A stretch of 64,000 bases of DNA. Origin: Diabrotica undecimpunctata (Eukaryota; Arthropoda; Insecta; Coleoptera; Chrysomelidae). Position numbers and translations under genes: made by a program. The stretch covers positions 21,521,235-21,585,234 of the forward strand of contig NC_092813.1 in assembly GCF_040954645.1 (NCBI RefSeq). The letters are read 5' to 3'. This document shows, in pieces, positions 1 to 11,686 of this stretch. How positions within the stretch are numbered: the stretch's first letter is position 1; each line of letters opens with the position of its first letter. A model generated the notes under the pieces. That model was not told the DNA's origin. It saw only the letters and a program-made list of their open reading frames with translations, and ran no database searches.

Positions 1-1058
1 TAATTTTAATTACAAACTATCTATTGATCTGCTTTATAATAATATCTACAAAAAACATGACCATATAAAAATATAATTTATTCACAAAAAAAATAACTCT
101 TTGAAACTTGGAATCTTAGTTCGTATGTTTATATTTGATTTTATCTTTAGAATATCTTAGAGGTTTTCTTTCATTCAAATTATTTGACTGACCTTTATTT
201 TTTTACACCAATGATGTCTCCTCTCGATCAAACCATAGTTCCTTCCTTGATTGATTATGTCCGGCTGCCATCAAATCTTTCCCGTTCTCAGCATCGATCC
301 AAACCGCATACCAGCAAACTACTCCTCCGAAAACACAAGCCCAAGCCTCTTTTGACCGGTACTCTTTATTCACAAATTCTCCTTTCTTTTTCAATTATAT
401 CTCGTGGACTATGCAGACTCAAAAGAGGTATTAATCTTCTCGATTTTGTTCTGCTCTCAGCTTCCACCTTTTTCACTAATACACGAAAATACTGGTACTC
501 AGATTGACTACACGAAAAACACGTCTTCTCTTCTGGTCTGCCGGTAACATAATAATCTTTTCAATCTCCCCAGACAACCTTCTCCACTCTCTCATTCCCC
601 ATCATTCTTTTTTTAACCAATCATAAGCATTCATCTTTCCCACTAATTTTCGATTTAGAAAATTTCCAACATAACATTTAAAACAAATAAACTACTTTCA
701 CTCAAATTACTTTTCAGAAACCATTAACAATTTTGCCTTTTTCAACAGAAATAAAATTCCAAATTCTTGTTATCTCATATCTAAATCTAATTCTTATTTA
801 CTTTCGAAAAATGCCCACCGCAAAATACAATTACAAGTTTATTCTTAAATCTATAATTATACGAGGTTCCATTGTCCTTTCACTATTCACTCAGTCTTTC
901 AAGAAAAAACTCGTCCGGGTACCGTTACGGAACAATGTCTTCTCTTATTTTAACTATTACAAATAAGTACAGGGTTGTATTTTAACTTATATGCCCGCGG
1001 TATATTAAAATAATAAAAAAAACTCTTTATTCTATTTCTGATTGATAAACTGATCCAT

Positions 1059-1062
<4 letters not shown>
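1..1062 (+). repeat. LTR-A fragment (LTR-like repeat, 3' part)
   Basis: This stretch is the reverse complement of the solo LTR at 26,842-28,240 and of the fragment at 9,026-9,968. It runs off the left edge of the window, so its start is missing. It ends in CCATAACA and passes straight into ATAT and an (AT)n tract, the same terminal CATAACA seen at the end of the Gypsy LTR-B family. Small reading frames of 60-120 codons appear on both strands but are not conserved as proteins, so I do not call a gene. Identification as an LTR is an inference from the complete copy. Confidence 0.7.

Positions 1063-1132
<70 letters not shown>
1063..1132. repeat. (AT)n microsatellite
   Basis: A pure AT dinucleotide tract of about 70 bp lies between the end of LTR-A and the truncated end of Penelope-like copy 1. 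It is one of seven such tracts at element junctions in the first 31.5 kb. Confidence 0.95.
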
Positions 1133-1134
<2 letters not shown>

Positions 1135-2876
1135 ATTGCTACATATGGGTTTTCTATACCATTGTGTTTTCACAACATTATCCTCACATCTATGCAATCT
1201 CATGTCAAGGAAAGGCAAAGATCCCTCCCGCTCCTCCTCGCACGTGAATTGCAAGTGTGGGTTTTGTTGGTTGAACACATTTAACGTAGAATGTATGGAG
1301 TCTGCAGGTAGTGCCAAGATTAAGTCATCCACATATCTCTTTATGAACGGTATTTCAAAATTGATTTGTTTCAAACAATCTTCAATCAAGTCATCTAAGA
1401 CATAATTGCACAGTATTGGTGAAATAGTGGAACCCATTGGAGTACCAAAGACTTGTTTGTAGTAACAGTCATTAAAAATAAACACATTAGAGTCAAAAAC
1501 AAAAGAAATGAGTTTTTTGATATTATCTAAGTTAAGGGTTGTGTGCATTGATATGTCATCCCAGTGTTTCTCAACGCTAACCAATATTGTGTGTAATGGT
1601 AAATTAGTGAACAGAGACACTACATCAAAACTAACGAGCTTATAGTTAATGGGTAATTTTATGTTATTAATAAAGGAACTGAAACTGAAAGAGTCCTGAA
1701 TGCAAAACTCATTGTTATTATTGTATGTTTCTGTGAGAATATTAGTTAAAAAACTTGCTATTGGGCCATTAGGTGTACCTATTGAGGACACTATTGGTCT
1801 CATAGACAGAGTAGGTTTATGAATTTTTTGGGAGAGCATAAAATCTAGGAGCAATTGCATTGTAAATTTTCAAAGTTTTACCAACTGATTGATCTATTTG
1901 ATTCTCCTTTACCAAATCAGAAACTAGTTTGTTAGCCTTTTGTTGCATAGTACACACGGGATTATTGTTCAACTTTTTATAATATTTAGTGTCGGTGAGT
2001 AAGTCTTCACATGTTTGTATATAGTCCCTAGTGTACATTGCTACAGTGACATTGCCTTTGTCGCTCTGGACAATCTTAATCTCAGGGTGATGCTTCAAAA
2101 AAGTTTTACATTTGATATAATATTTATTTAAGAAATGGTCTTTTTTCATCTTTGTTGAGAAAATTAGTAATTATATTAGTGCATTTGGACCTTAGAATAT
2201 CCTTATCGACATTCTCAATTGGTCTTAAAATGTTTTCGATGTCTGCCAACAAAGAGGAAACTTTAAAATCTTTTTTGTTAGGAAGCAAAGCGAACTTAGG
2301 GCCTAAAGCCAACAACTTTTTAACTTCTACAAGAAATTCTAAGTCTGTGAGGTTTTTAAACCAACCCTCCCTGAAATCAATACTGTCAAAACTATCTAAT
2401 CTGAACTTATTAAATTTATTGATATTGGTTCTCTTAATTTTATGAAAAAGATTGTTATAAATTACTTGTTGCCTACGTTTGAACTCAACATATGTGTAAT
2501 AATTAAGTATAGATTTTGATTTGGCCTGGAGATCTTTTAGCTTATTTTCTAAATGATTAATATCAGCAAAAGTAATCTTAATTTCTAAATTGAGAATATT
2601 TTTTCCAAACCTTTTACTAAGTCCTTGAGCACGAAAATCTATCTCTCCTCTCCTATGATGGAGTAAGTTGTTCACATTTGTCAAGCTGTTCGTGATATGG
2701 TTCGGAAAACAATCTGCATTTCGACACTTAATTAAAAAAGTCTTTCTGTTCCTTAACGCTGCCAGTTTGGTGTTCACATTAGCCCATTCCTTTAGATACG
2801 ACACAAGTAATGGTCCGTATTGGAGTCTGATGTCCTCATAAAAACCCATACTACAAAGTAAGAAAAAGTAGTCCAA
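1133..2876 (-). pseudogene. Penelope-like RT, copy 1 (N-terminal region plus RT, endonuclease part missing)
   Basis: The protein would be a Penelope-like reverse transcriptase. This copy supplies the N-terminal region missing from the others (2,876 down to about 2,124), then the thumb/finger region (to about 1,817) and the RT core with the YVDD catalytic box near 1,330. It is broken twice by one-base expansions of A runs: at 2,141-2,146 and at 1,824-1,829 the minus strand has six A where copy 3 has five. The reading frame stops being homologous at 1,133, just after the CSNR motif, where an (AT)n tract replaces the linker and the GIY-YIG endonuclease. The copy is therefore dead. Clade assignment is firm from RT sequence and from copy 3. 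Confidence 0.85.
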
Positions 2877-2984
2877 AATTTTTGACTAGTTTGGAAAAAA
2901 TATATGTAAATACTTTTTTCTTTTTGGGTGTGGTAGTCAATAAAAACAGAGCTTTGCTAAGGCGTACTATTTATTCTGAATCCA

Positions 2985-3018
2985 AGCTTTCGGTGGTTTT
3001 TTGCCACCTTTATCAAGG
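2985..3018 (-). ncRNA. Hammerhead-like hairpin-GAAA motif in PLE-1 copy 2 3' region
   Basis: On the minus strand the order is CUUGAUAAA, then a GGUGG/CCACC hairpin with a 7-nt loop, then GAAAGC. This is the layout of a hammerhead core (CUGAUGA, stem II, GAAA), but the first box deviates. Hammerhead motifs are known in Penelope-like elements; activity here is not shown. Confidence 0.35.
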
Positions 3019-3620
3019 TCTACAAAGAAAATTACTATGTTGTAACAGTTTGAATGGTGCCAAAAAAAGGCTATAAAAAGTATAAAAAACTTACCCGAAT
3101 GTAAGATTCGTGGCATAAACAACAACGTTAAATAACATGATATACTGAAGTTGCAATTACACTTTAAAAATTACTGTTAAAAAAACACTTTAAAATTTCT
3201 AAATACGTTAAAAGTTAAAAACAAAATGAAGGACGACATGTTAAAACAGTCGTCGCTGCAGGCTTGATTTCAGTCACATTTCACGAGCATAAAGAGAACG
3301 TGGGTGGACAATTATTGTTTAAATAGTTAGGAGAAAATACAAAAAACAACTTTGAAATTAACGTCTCACAAAATACTGTTTATGAATTTTGAGTACTACC
3401 AACTGTATTACCAACTTAAAAATAAGCGGGAAGTTAAAAATATTATTTATGACATAAGCAATCGAAAGAAAATAGTATTTAGTAAATAGGTTTAGAAAAA
3501 ATAATAACTCAAACAAAACAAATCTAAATTAGTAACTGAAGTTTGATCACAAGTATTCAATTAATACTGAAATTTTTAACAAAAAAAAAGAACAAAGAAA
3601 ACTCTGAGATGCAAAATAGC

Positions 3621-4917
3621 TTAGTCAAAAGTCAATATAAAATTGTAAATTTTGCTAAGATTCTGGATCTCAGATCTCTTAAGATTGTTATTATCACTCT
3701 TGCTGATATGTACCATCTCTAAGAAAGTTCTCTTAAATTTATTTTTCTCTCTGGCTAATATTTTTACATTGTTGAAATATATCTTATGGTCTAGATCGAT
3801 AGTATGCTCTGCCAAAGTAAAAGTAGGTTTGTTTAATCTACAATCACTCTTATGAGAAATAATACGGCTAGACAGATTCCTTCCAGTTTCACCAATGTAC
3901 GTGGATGGACATTCAGTACATTGAATGCAATAAACAACATCTGTAGTCTCTAGAGTGGTTAGGGGTTGTTTTATTTTGCTATACAGCTGACGTATGGTTT
4001 TGATGTTCTTGTTACCTATTTTGATATTCTTAAAGTCTTTAAAAATCTTAGTGAGTTCAACGGTTAGTTTTGGAATATATGGAAGGGCATAAAAATACAC
4101 ACTTGTTGAAGCTGAATTATTTTGTGCTGAGGACACTGATTGTGACATAGTAAGTCTGTTGTTTCTATTAACAAAGGGAACATTAAAAATTAATTTATTA
4201 ATCAGTCTTAGAGGATATGAATTTTCAACAAAAATATTACGTAAGAGGTTGAGATCATGTTGGAGATAATCCGGATGAGATAACCTTTTGACACGTTCTT
4301 TCATCGCTAGGACTAAATTAGTTTTCATCCTCGGAGGATGGTGAGAGTGGTAGCTTATGAATCTATTGCTACATATGGGTTTTCTATACCATTGTGTTTT
4401 CACAACATTATCCTCACATCTATGCAATCTCATGTCAAGGAAAGGCAAAGATCCCTCCCGCTCCTCCTCGCACGTGAATTGCAAGTGTGGGTTTTGTTGG
4501 TTGAACACATTTAACGTAGAATGTATGGAGTCTGCAGGTAGTGCCAAGATTAAGTCATCCACATATCTCTTTATGAACGGTATTTCAAAATTGATTTGTT
4601 TCAAACAATCTTCAATCAAGTCATCTAAGACATAATTGCACAGTATTGGTGAAATAGTGGAACCCATTGGAGTACCAAAGACTTGTTTGTAGTAACAGTC
4701 ATTAAAAATAAACACATTAGAGTCAAAAACAAAAGAAATGAGTTTTTTGATATTATCTAAGTTAAGGGTTGTGTGCATTGATATGTCATCCCAGTGTTTC
4801 TCAACGCTAACCAATATTGTGTGTAATGGTAAATTAGTGAACAGAGACACTACATCAAAACTAACGAGCTTATAGTTAATGGGTAATTTTAAGTTATTAA
4901 TAAAGGAACTGAAACTG
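3621..4917 (-). pseudogene. Penelope-like RT + GIY-YIG endonuclease, copy 2 (5'-truncated)
   Basis: This is the C-terminal two thirds of the PLE-1 protein: RT core from the LPINYKLVSFDVVSLFTNLP block, the YVDD box, the linker with the HHPPR motif, and a complete C-terminal GIY-YIG-type domain with paired cysteines just before TYIGETGRN. The frame is open for over 430 codons, but the 5' end is cut at 4,917, where the sequence flips to plus-strand copy 3. The first seven or so residues of the longest frame come from that antisense junction. Stop is at 3,621; the downstream 3' region (2,899-3,620) includes the hairpin-GAAA motif. Confidence 0.85.
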
Positions 4918-6702
4918 AAAATTACTAATTTTCTCAACAAAGATGAAAAAGACCATTTCTTAAATAAATATTATATCAAATGTAAAACTTTTTTGAAGCA
5001 TCACCCTGAGATTAAGATTGTCCAGAGCGACAAAGGCAATGTCACTGTAGCAATGTACACTAGGGACTATATACAAAAATGTGAAGACTTACTCACCGAC
5101 ACTAAATATTATAAAAAGTTGAACAATAATCCCGTGTGTACTATGCAACAAAAGGCTAACAAACTAGTTTCTGATTTGGTAAAGGAGAATCAAATAGATC
5201 AATCAGTTGGTAAAACTTTGAAAATTTACAATGCAATTGCTCCTAGATTTTATGCTCTCCCAAAAATTCATAAACCTATTCTGTCTATGAGACCAATAGT
5301 GTCCTCAATAGGTACACCTAATGGCCCCATAGCAAGTTTTTTAACTAATATTCTCACAGAAACATACAATAATAACAATGAGTTTTGCATTCAGGACTCT
5401 TTCAGTTTCAGTTCCTTTATTAATAACTTAAAATTACCCATTAACTATAAGCTCGTTAGTTTTGATGTAGTGTCTCTGTTCACTAATTTACCATTACACA
5501 CAATATTGGTTAGCGTTGAGAAACACTGGGATGACATATCAATGCACACAACCCTTAACTTAGATAATATCAAAAAACTCATTTCTTTTGTTTTTGACTC
5601 TAATGTGTTTATTTTTAATGACTGTTACTACAAACAAGTCTTTGGTACTCCAATGGGTTCCACTATTTCACCAATACTGTGCAATTATGTCTTAGATGAC
5701 TTGATTGAAGATTTTTTGAAACAAATCAATTTTGAAATACCGTTCATAAAGAGATATGTGGATGACTTAATCTTGGCACTACCTGCAGACTCCATACATT
5801 CTACGTTAAATGTGTTCAACCAACAAAACCCACACTTGCAATTCACGTGCGAGGAGGAGCGGGAGGGATCTTTGCCTTTCCTTGACATAAGATTGCATAG
5901 ATGTGAGGATAATGTTGTGAAAACACAATGGTATAGAAAACCCATATGTAGCAATAGATTCATAAGCTACCACTCTCACCATCCTCCGAGGATGAAAACT
6001 AATTTAGTCCTAGCGATGAAAGAACGTGTCAAAAGGTTATCTCATCCGGATTATCTCCAACATGATCTCAACCTCTTACGTAATATTTTTGTTGAAAATT
6101 CATATCCTCTAAGACTGATTAATAAATTAATTTTTAATGTTCCCTTTGTTAATAGAAACAACAGACTTACTATGTCACAATCAGTGTCCTCAGCACAAAA
6201 TAATTCAGCTTCAACAAGTGTGTATTTTTATGCCCTTCCATATATTCCAAAACTAACCGTTGAACTCACTAAGATTTTTAAAGACTTTAAGAATATCAAA
6301 ATAGCTAACAAGAACATCAAAACCATACGTCAGCTGTATAGCAAAATAAAACAACCCCTAACCACTCTAGAGACTACAGATGTTGTTTATTGCATTCAAT
6401 GTACTGAATGTCCATCCACGTACATTGGTGAAACTGGAAGGAATCTGTCTAGCCGTATTATTTCTCATAAGAGTGATTGTGGATTAAACAAACCTACTTG
6501 TGCTTTGGCAGAACATACTATCGATCTAGACCATAAGATATATTTCAACAATGTAAAAATATTAGCCAGAGAGAAAAATAAATTTAAGAGAACTTTCTTA
6601 GAGATGGTACATATCAGCAAGAGTGATAATAACAATCTTAATAAGAGATCTGAGATCCAGAATCTTAGCAAAATTTACAATTTTATATTGACTTTTGACT
6701 GA
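4918..6702 (+). pseudogene. Penelope-like RT + GIY-YIG endonuclease, copy 3 (long open frame, N-terminus missing)
   Basis: The longest open PLE-1 frame (607 codons from an ATG at 4,879). Its first 13 or so codons come from the inverted neighbour, so the natural start and about 240 N-terminal residues (present in copy 1) are lost. Domains in order: N-terminal DKGNVTVAM block; RT fingers/palm with FDVVSLFTNLP (motif A) and GTPMGSTISP (motif B); YVDD at residues about 293-296; linker; GIY-YIG-type endonuclease from about residue 500 with TYIGETGRN at 514-522. The RT would copy element RNA and the endonuclease would nick target DNA. No internal stop is seen, so it decayed mainly by truncation. 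It could be transcribed from a flanking promoter but is probably not autonomous. Confidence 0.85.
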
Positions 6703-7414
6703 GCTATTTTGCATCTCAGAGTTTTCTTTGTTCTTTTCTTTTGTTAAAAATTTCAGTATTAATTGAATACTTGTGATCAAACTTCAGTTACTAATTTAGT
6801 TTTGTTTTGTTTGAGTTATTATTTTTTCTAATCCTATTTACTAAATACTATTTTCTTTCGATTGCTTATGTCATAAATAACATTTTTAACTTCCCGCTTA
6901 TTTTTAAGTTGGTAATACAGTTGGTAGTACTCAAAATTCATAAACAGTATTTTGTGAGACGTTAATTTCAAAGTTGTTTTTTGTATTTTCTCCTAACTAT
7001 TTAAACAATAATTGTCCACCCACGTTCTCTTTATGCTCGTGAAATGTGACTGAAATCAAGCCTGCAGCGACGACTGTTTTAACATGTCGTCCTTCATTTT
7101 GTTTTTAACTTTTAACGTATTTAGAAATTTTAAAGTGTTTTTTTAACAGTAATTTTTAAAGTGTAATTGCAACTTCAGTATATCATGTTATTTAACGTTG
7201 TTGTTTATGCCACGAATCTTACATTCGGGTAAGTTTTTTATACTTTTTATAGCCTTTTTTTGGCACCATTCAAACTGTTACAACATAGTAATTTTCTTTG
7301 TAGACCTTGATAAAGGTGGCAAAAAACCACCGAAAGCTTGGATTCAGAATAAATAGTACGCCTTAGCAAAGCTCTGTTTTTATTGACTACCACACCCAAA
7401 AAGAAAAAAGTATT

Positions 7415-7423
<9 letters not shown>
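6703..7423 (+). other. PLE-1 copy 3 3' untranslated region with hammerhead-like motif
   Basis: This 720-bp noncoding tail follows the PLE-1 stop codon and is repeated in inverse orientation at 2,899-3,620, which defines it as part of the element. At 7,306-7,337 it carries CUUGAUAAA, a 5-bp GGUGG/CCACC stem and GAAAGC, as in copy 2. It ends TTTACATAC and runs into (AT)n. Confidence 0.7.

Positions 7424-7501
<78 letters not shown>
7424..7501. repeat. (AT)n microsatellite
   Basis: About 78 bp of AT repeats between the 3' end of PLE-1 copy 3 and the solo LTR-B. Its last four bases, ATAT at 7,498-7,501, form the left target duplication of that LTR. Confidence 0.95.
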
Positions 7502-7503
<2 letters not shown>

Positions 7504-8969
7504 ATACGATTAGGGTTTATAGAAAATAATTTATAAGTTATATACTACATAATATTAGATATTTGATTATTTTAAATAAGTTATATACTAGAGAAATTTA
7601 TAAAAATATATTTATGTGAGGGCATTTTAAGAAATTAGCATATAATAATTGTAAAAAGTTGTATTTTAGTAATTATAATGTGGTAAATAGATTTAAGTGA
7701 GCCATGTGCCTAGGCAACCAACTCTACAGTAAGTAATTTAACAGATAGAAATTAATCATAAGGGAATATAAAGTGGGGTTATAATAATATATTGTTTGAA
7801 ATGTGTATTTTATTAAATTAGAGTGTTAGTTACTAATTTGAATGTTTATTCTGATCTGAAAAGCCTAAATGTCAACAAAATTATCAATGGAACATTAACG
7901 AATTCTCCAGAGTGCAGAATTTGACCTGTGTTTATGTTGGAACATTCTGGAATAATGATTATGGCGGTGGATCGAACAGATATTTTTTTCGAGAACATCT
8001 ATATAGAAGTTAATAGAACAAATTGGAACATGATCTCTTACCAGATGGTTCTGGAATATCAAAAAGGATATAAATACCCGTGATTTGGATTCAAGATGGC
8101 AGTTTTTAGTCTAAAGTCAGGCAGTCATGGAAGTTTTTAGTCAGAAGTCAAGCAGTTCATTATGAAAGTTAGTAGATTAGTTAGTGAAGTCAATTGTTCA
8201 CAGTTTTAGTAAGTCAGTCAAGCAGTTTAATAAGAAATATGAAAGTTAGTTGGAGATAGTCCAATTGTTTAATGTAGTGAGTTAAATGAAGATTAAAAAT
8301 TATGCATATATTTAATGCACATTTATAATTATACACAAATAATTATTGAAGATTATAAAAGTATATTAGAAGAATATTGGATGGACATTGGAAGGAATTA
8401 AAATTATATTATGATTGGAGATTAGTATAAATCAACTTATAATAATTGGATATTGGTATATTGAAAAGAAGAATAAATATAAATGGTGTTTGCTGGTGGT
8501 GTATAAATGCTGGTGAAGAAAACTATATCTTAAATTGGTAGAAGCTGATAATTGGAAAAAGTAATTTCACAAAAACAAGGATAACCGAAGTACGAAGACA
8601 TTCAGTGGTGATTAGAATCTATATAGTGGAAAACAGTTCATTTAGGCATTCAGTGAAAGAAAGGTACAAAATTTTGTTAATATAATTTAGTTAGTGTCAT
8701 AACAATTTCAATTTTGAAGACAGTTTTGTTTAAAGTTTAGATTGTCTATAGAATTTAATTAGTTTTATAAGAATATCAATTTAAAGATAGTTTATTTTAA
8801 ATTTACATTGGCTAGGTTAGATATATATATGTGTGTTTCATAATAGTTATAATAAAGATAATTTAAAAAAGTACTTACAAGCTAATTCTTTGAGAACCGC
8901 GATAAAAACCCTATATATTATATTATTAAAAATACTCATTGCTCATCATTCAAACAAAAAACACATCAT

Positions 8970-8973
<4 letters not shown>
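7502..8973 (+). repeat. Solo LTR of Gypsy family LTR-B
   Basis: A complete 1,472-bp LTR starting TGATACGATTAGGG and ending CATCATAACA, flanked by ATAT on both sides (7,498-7,501 and 8,974-8,977). It matches the 3' LTR at 17,497-18,301 and, in reverse, both LTRs of the second Gypsy copy. What follows is an (AT)n tract and not the primer binding site, so it is a solo LTR left by LTR-LTR recombination. No coding capacity is seen. Confidence 0.8.

Positions 8974-9025
<52 letters not shown>
8974..9025. repeat. (AT)n microsatellite
   Basis: About 52 bp of AT repeats joining the solo LTR-B to an inverted LTR-A fragment. Confidence 0.95.
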
Positions 9026-9030
<5 letters not shown>

Positions 9031-9968
9031 TGGATCAGTTTATCAATCAGAAATAGAATAAAGAGTTTTTTTTATTATTTTAATATACCGCGGGCATATA
9101 AGTTAAAATACAACCCTGTACTTATTTGTAATAGTTAAAATAAGAGAAGACATTGTTCCGTGACGGAACCCGAACGAGTTTTTCGTTGAAAGACTGAGTG
9201 AATAGTGAAAGGACAATGGAACCTCGTATAATTATAGATTTAAGAATAAACTTGTAATTGTATTTTGCGGTGGGCATTTTTCGAAAGTAAATAAGAATTA
9301 GATTTAGATATGAGATAACAAGAATTTGGAATTTTATTTCTGTTGAAAAAGGCAAAAGTGTTAATGGTTTCTGAAAAGTAATTTGAGTGAAAGTAGTTTA
9401 TTTGTTTTAAATATTATGTTGGAAATTTTCTAAATCGAAAATTAGTGGGAAAGATGAATGCTTATAATTGGTTAAAAAAAGAATGATGGGGAATAATGAG
9501 AGAGTGGAGAAGGTTGTCTGGGGAGATTGAAAAGATTATTATGTTACCGGCAGACCAGAAGAGAAGACGTGTTTTTCGTGTAGTCCATCTGAGTACCAGT
9601 GTTTTCGTGTATTAGTGAAAAATGTGGAAGCTGAGAGCAGATCAAAATCGAGAAGATTAATACCTCTTTTGGGTCTGCATAGTCCACGAGATATAATTGA
9701 GAAAGAAAGGAGAATTTGTGAATAAAGAGTACCGGTCAAAAGAGGCTTGGGCTTGTGTTTTCGGAGGAGTAGTTTGCTGGTATGCGGTTTGGATCGATGC
9801 TGAGAACGGGAAAGATTTGATGGTAGCCGGACATAATCAATCAAGGAAGGAACTATGGTTTGATCGAGAGGAGACATCATTGGTGTAAAAAAATAAAGGT
9901 CAGTCAAATAATTTGAATAAAAGAAAACCTCTAAGATATTCTAAAGATAAAATCAAATATAAACATAC
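9026..9968 (-). repeat. LTR-A fragment, inverted
   Basis: Reverse-strand copy of the LTR-A repeat. It begins (plus-strand view) AGTTATGGATCAG, where the other copies have TGTTATGGATCAG, so its terminal CA is mutated. It stops abruptly near 9,968, where 281 bp of LTR-B begin, so its 5' part is missing. Antisense frames here are not credible genes. Confidence 0.7.
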
Positions 9969-10248
9969 GTGTCATAACAATTTCAATTTTGAAGATAGTT
10001 TTGTTTAAATTTTAGATTGTCTATAGAATTTAATTAGTTTTATAAGAATATCAATTTAAAGATAGTTTATTTTAAATTTACATTGGCTAGGTTAGATATA
10101 TATATGTGTGTTTCATAATAGTTATAATAAAGATAATTTAAAAAAGTACTTACAAGCTAATTCTTTGAGAACCGCGATAAAAACCCTATATATTATATTA
10201 TTAAAAATACTCATTGCTCATCATTCAAACAAAAAACACATCATAACA
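9969..10248 (+). repeat. 5' LTR of Gypsy copy I, truncated to its last 281 bp
   Basis: Matches 8,693-8,973 of the solo LTR, ending CATCATAACA directly upstream of the primer binding site. The first 1.2 kb of this LTR is absent and LTR-A sequence lies in its place. Loss of the U3 promoter region probably silences the copy. Confidence 0.85.
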
Positions 10249-10251
10249 ATT

Positions 10252-10269
10252 TGGCACCCAACGCGGTGG
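10252..10269 (+). other. tRNA primer binding site (PBS)
   Basis: TGGCACCCAACGCGGTGG lies three bases after the LTR end. It begins with the TGG complementary to tRNA CCA and resembles the tRNA-Lys type site TGGCGCCCAACG used by many insect elements, with one transition in the first 12 bases. The same 18 bases occur inverted at 25,355-25,372. Confidence 0.75.
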
Positions 10270-11686
10270 CTCTCTATTTAAAAGAATTAGTTTGGGAAGA
10301 TAAGTGCTCTCATATAATTAAATTAATTATCAGTAAAAAAAAAATTATAGATTTTATTTTAATTATATTTGAACAAGTAAAGTCTCAAAATGTCTCAAGG
10401 AAAGAAAGGTACAAGAAGCAAAAAGAATGAAGAAGATGTGGAAGTAGAAACACAACCTATACAAGAGGAAAGTTTAGTTCAAGTTCCACAAGATACTGCA
10501 GAAATGAACCCAGAAAGAGAGGAAAATGTCAATATGGCAGCTTTGATGTCATTAATGATGCAGATGAACAAGACAATGGAAGAGAATACAAAAAAAATGG
10601 AAGAGAATACAAAGAAAATGGAAGAGAATTCAAAAGAAATCAAAGAAGACATAAAAAAATTGGAAGAGAATTCAAAAGAAGTCAAAGAAGACATGAAAAA
10701 AATGGAACAGAAATTGGAAGAGAATTATAGAAAATTAGAAAAGAAAATAGAAGATAATAATAATAAAATTGTAAAACAAATGGAAAAACAAATGGATAAA
10801 AAACTTGAAGCTGCAGAGAAAAAAGTAGCAAATGAAATAAAAATTATACGGAAGGACTACAAGAAAAGGATAGAAAATGAGAGGACAGAAGTAAAGAGGA
10901 TTATTCAAGATAATAAGATAGATATAGAATAGAAAATTGAGTTACAGAAATGTAACTTAGAAGTAAAAATTAACGAAGACAGGAGAAACACAGAAGAAAA
11001 ATTAGACGATATACAACAAAATATCCAAATAAATTGTAATCAAATAAGAAATGTGGAACAGAGAATAGATGATATTTCACAAATGAGAGACATAGGGAGA
11101 CCTTACTTAAATTTAACAAATGAGACTGGGATTAAATTCTCTGGTAATATAAAAAATTTGCATCCTAGAGTATACATAAATAGTTTAAAACATAAATTAA
11201 GATTTGTGAATAATATTAATGATATTAAAGATTATATTAGAATGACATTAAATGACAATGCAGCAACTTGGTTTGCTAGTATTGAGAATGATTTAGATAA
11301 TTTTCAAACATTTGAAAATAAATTTTTAAATTATTATTGGGGTGAATTAGAGCAAGCCAAGTTCAGAGAAATTCTATATTTTGGAAAGTATAATCAAAAT
11401 TTAAAATCAAATATGGTAGATTATGCATTGAAATTGACAACAGTTGCAAAATATTTAGAACCACCACTTAGAGAGGATGAAACAGTCTTAAATGTATCTA
11501 GACATTTTGATGCTGATGTTGTGCAAACCGTAACTGTACAAAATATTCAAACAATAGATAGTTTTATTAATTTTATTCAAAGAATACAAAGAGGCAATAT
11601 GACAAGTAATAATAACAACAGAAAAAACAATAATAACTTTCAATATAATAAAAATGATAATCAACAATATAGACAATCATATAATA

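Larger units (their letters stand above)
1133..7423. mobile_element. Penelope-like element cluster PLE-1 (two tandem minus copies facing one plus copy)
   Basis: Three partial copies of one Penelope-like retroelement sit together. Copy 1 (1,133-2,898, minus) is joined head-to-tail to copy 2 (2,899-4,917, minus), and copy 2 faces copy 3 (4,918-7,423, plus). The 3' half of copy 2 (2,899-4,917) is the reverse complement of about 5,400-7,423, so the locus is a roughly 2-kb-armed inverted repeat with a 480-bp spacer. Tandem and inverted 5'-truncated copies are a known habit of Penelope-like elements. The cluster is bounded by (AT)n tracts on both sides. Confidence 0.85.

Noticed and set aside
184..507. 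Small ORFs in LTR-A (about 107 codons plus, 63 codons minus), repeated in three copies
   Set aside because: They occur because the repeat occurs. Both strands are open in the same place, codon content is not protein-like, and the copies are LTR sequence.
8833..9027. ORFs running through (AT)n tracts giving IYIYIY proteins
   Set aside because: Translation of a microsatellite, not a gene.
10479..10694. Minus-strand ORF in the Gag coiled coil
   Set aside because: Mirror of the repeated Lys/Glu codons of Gag.
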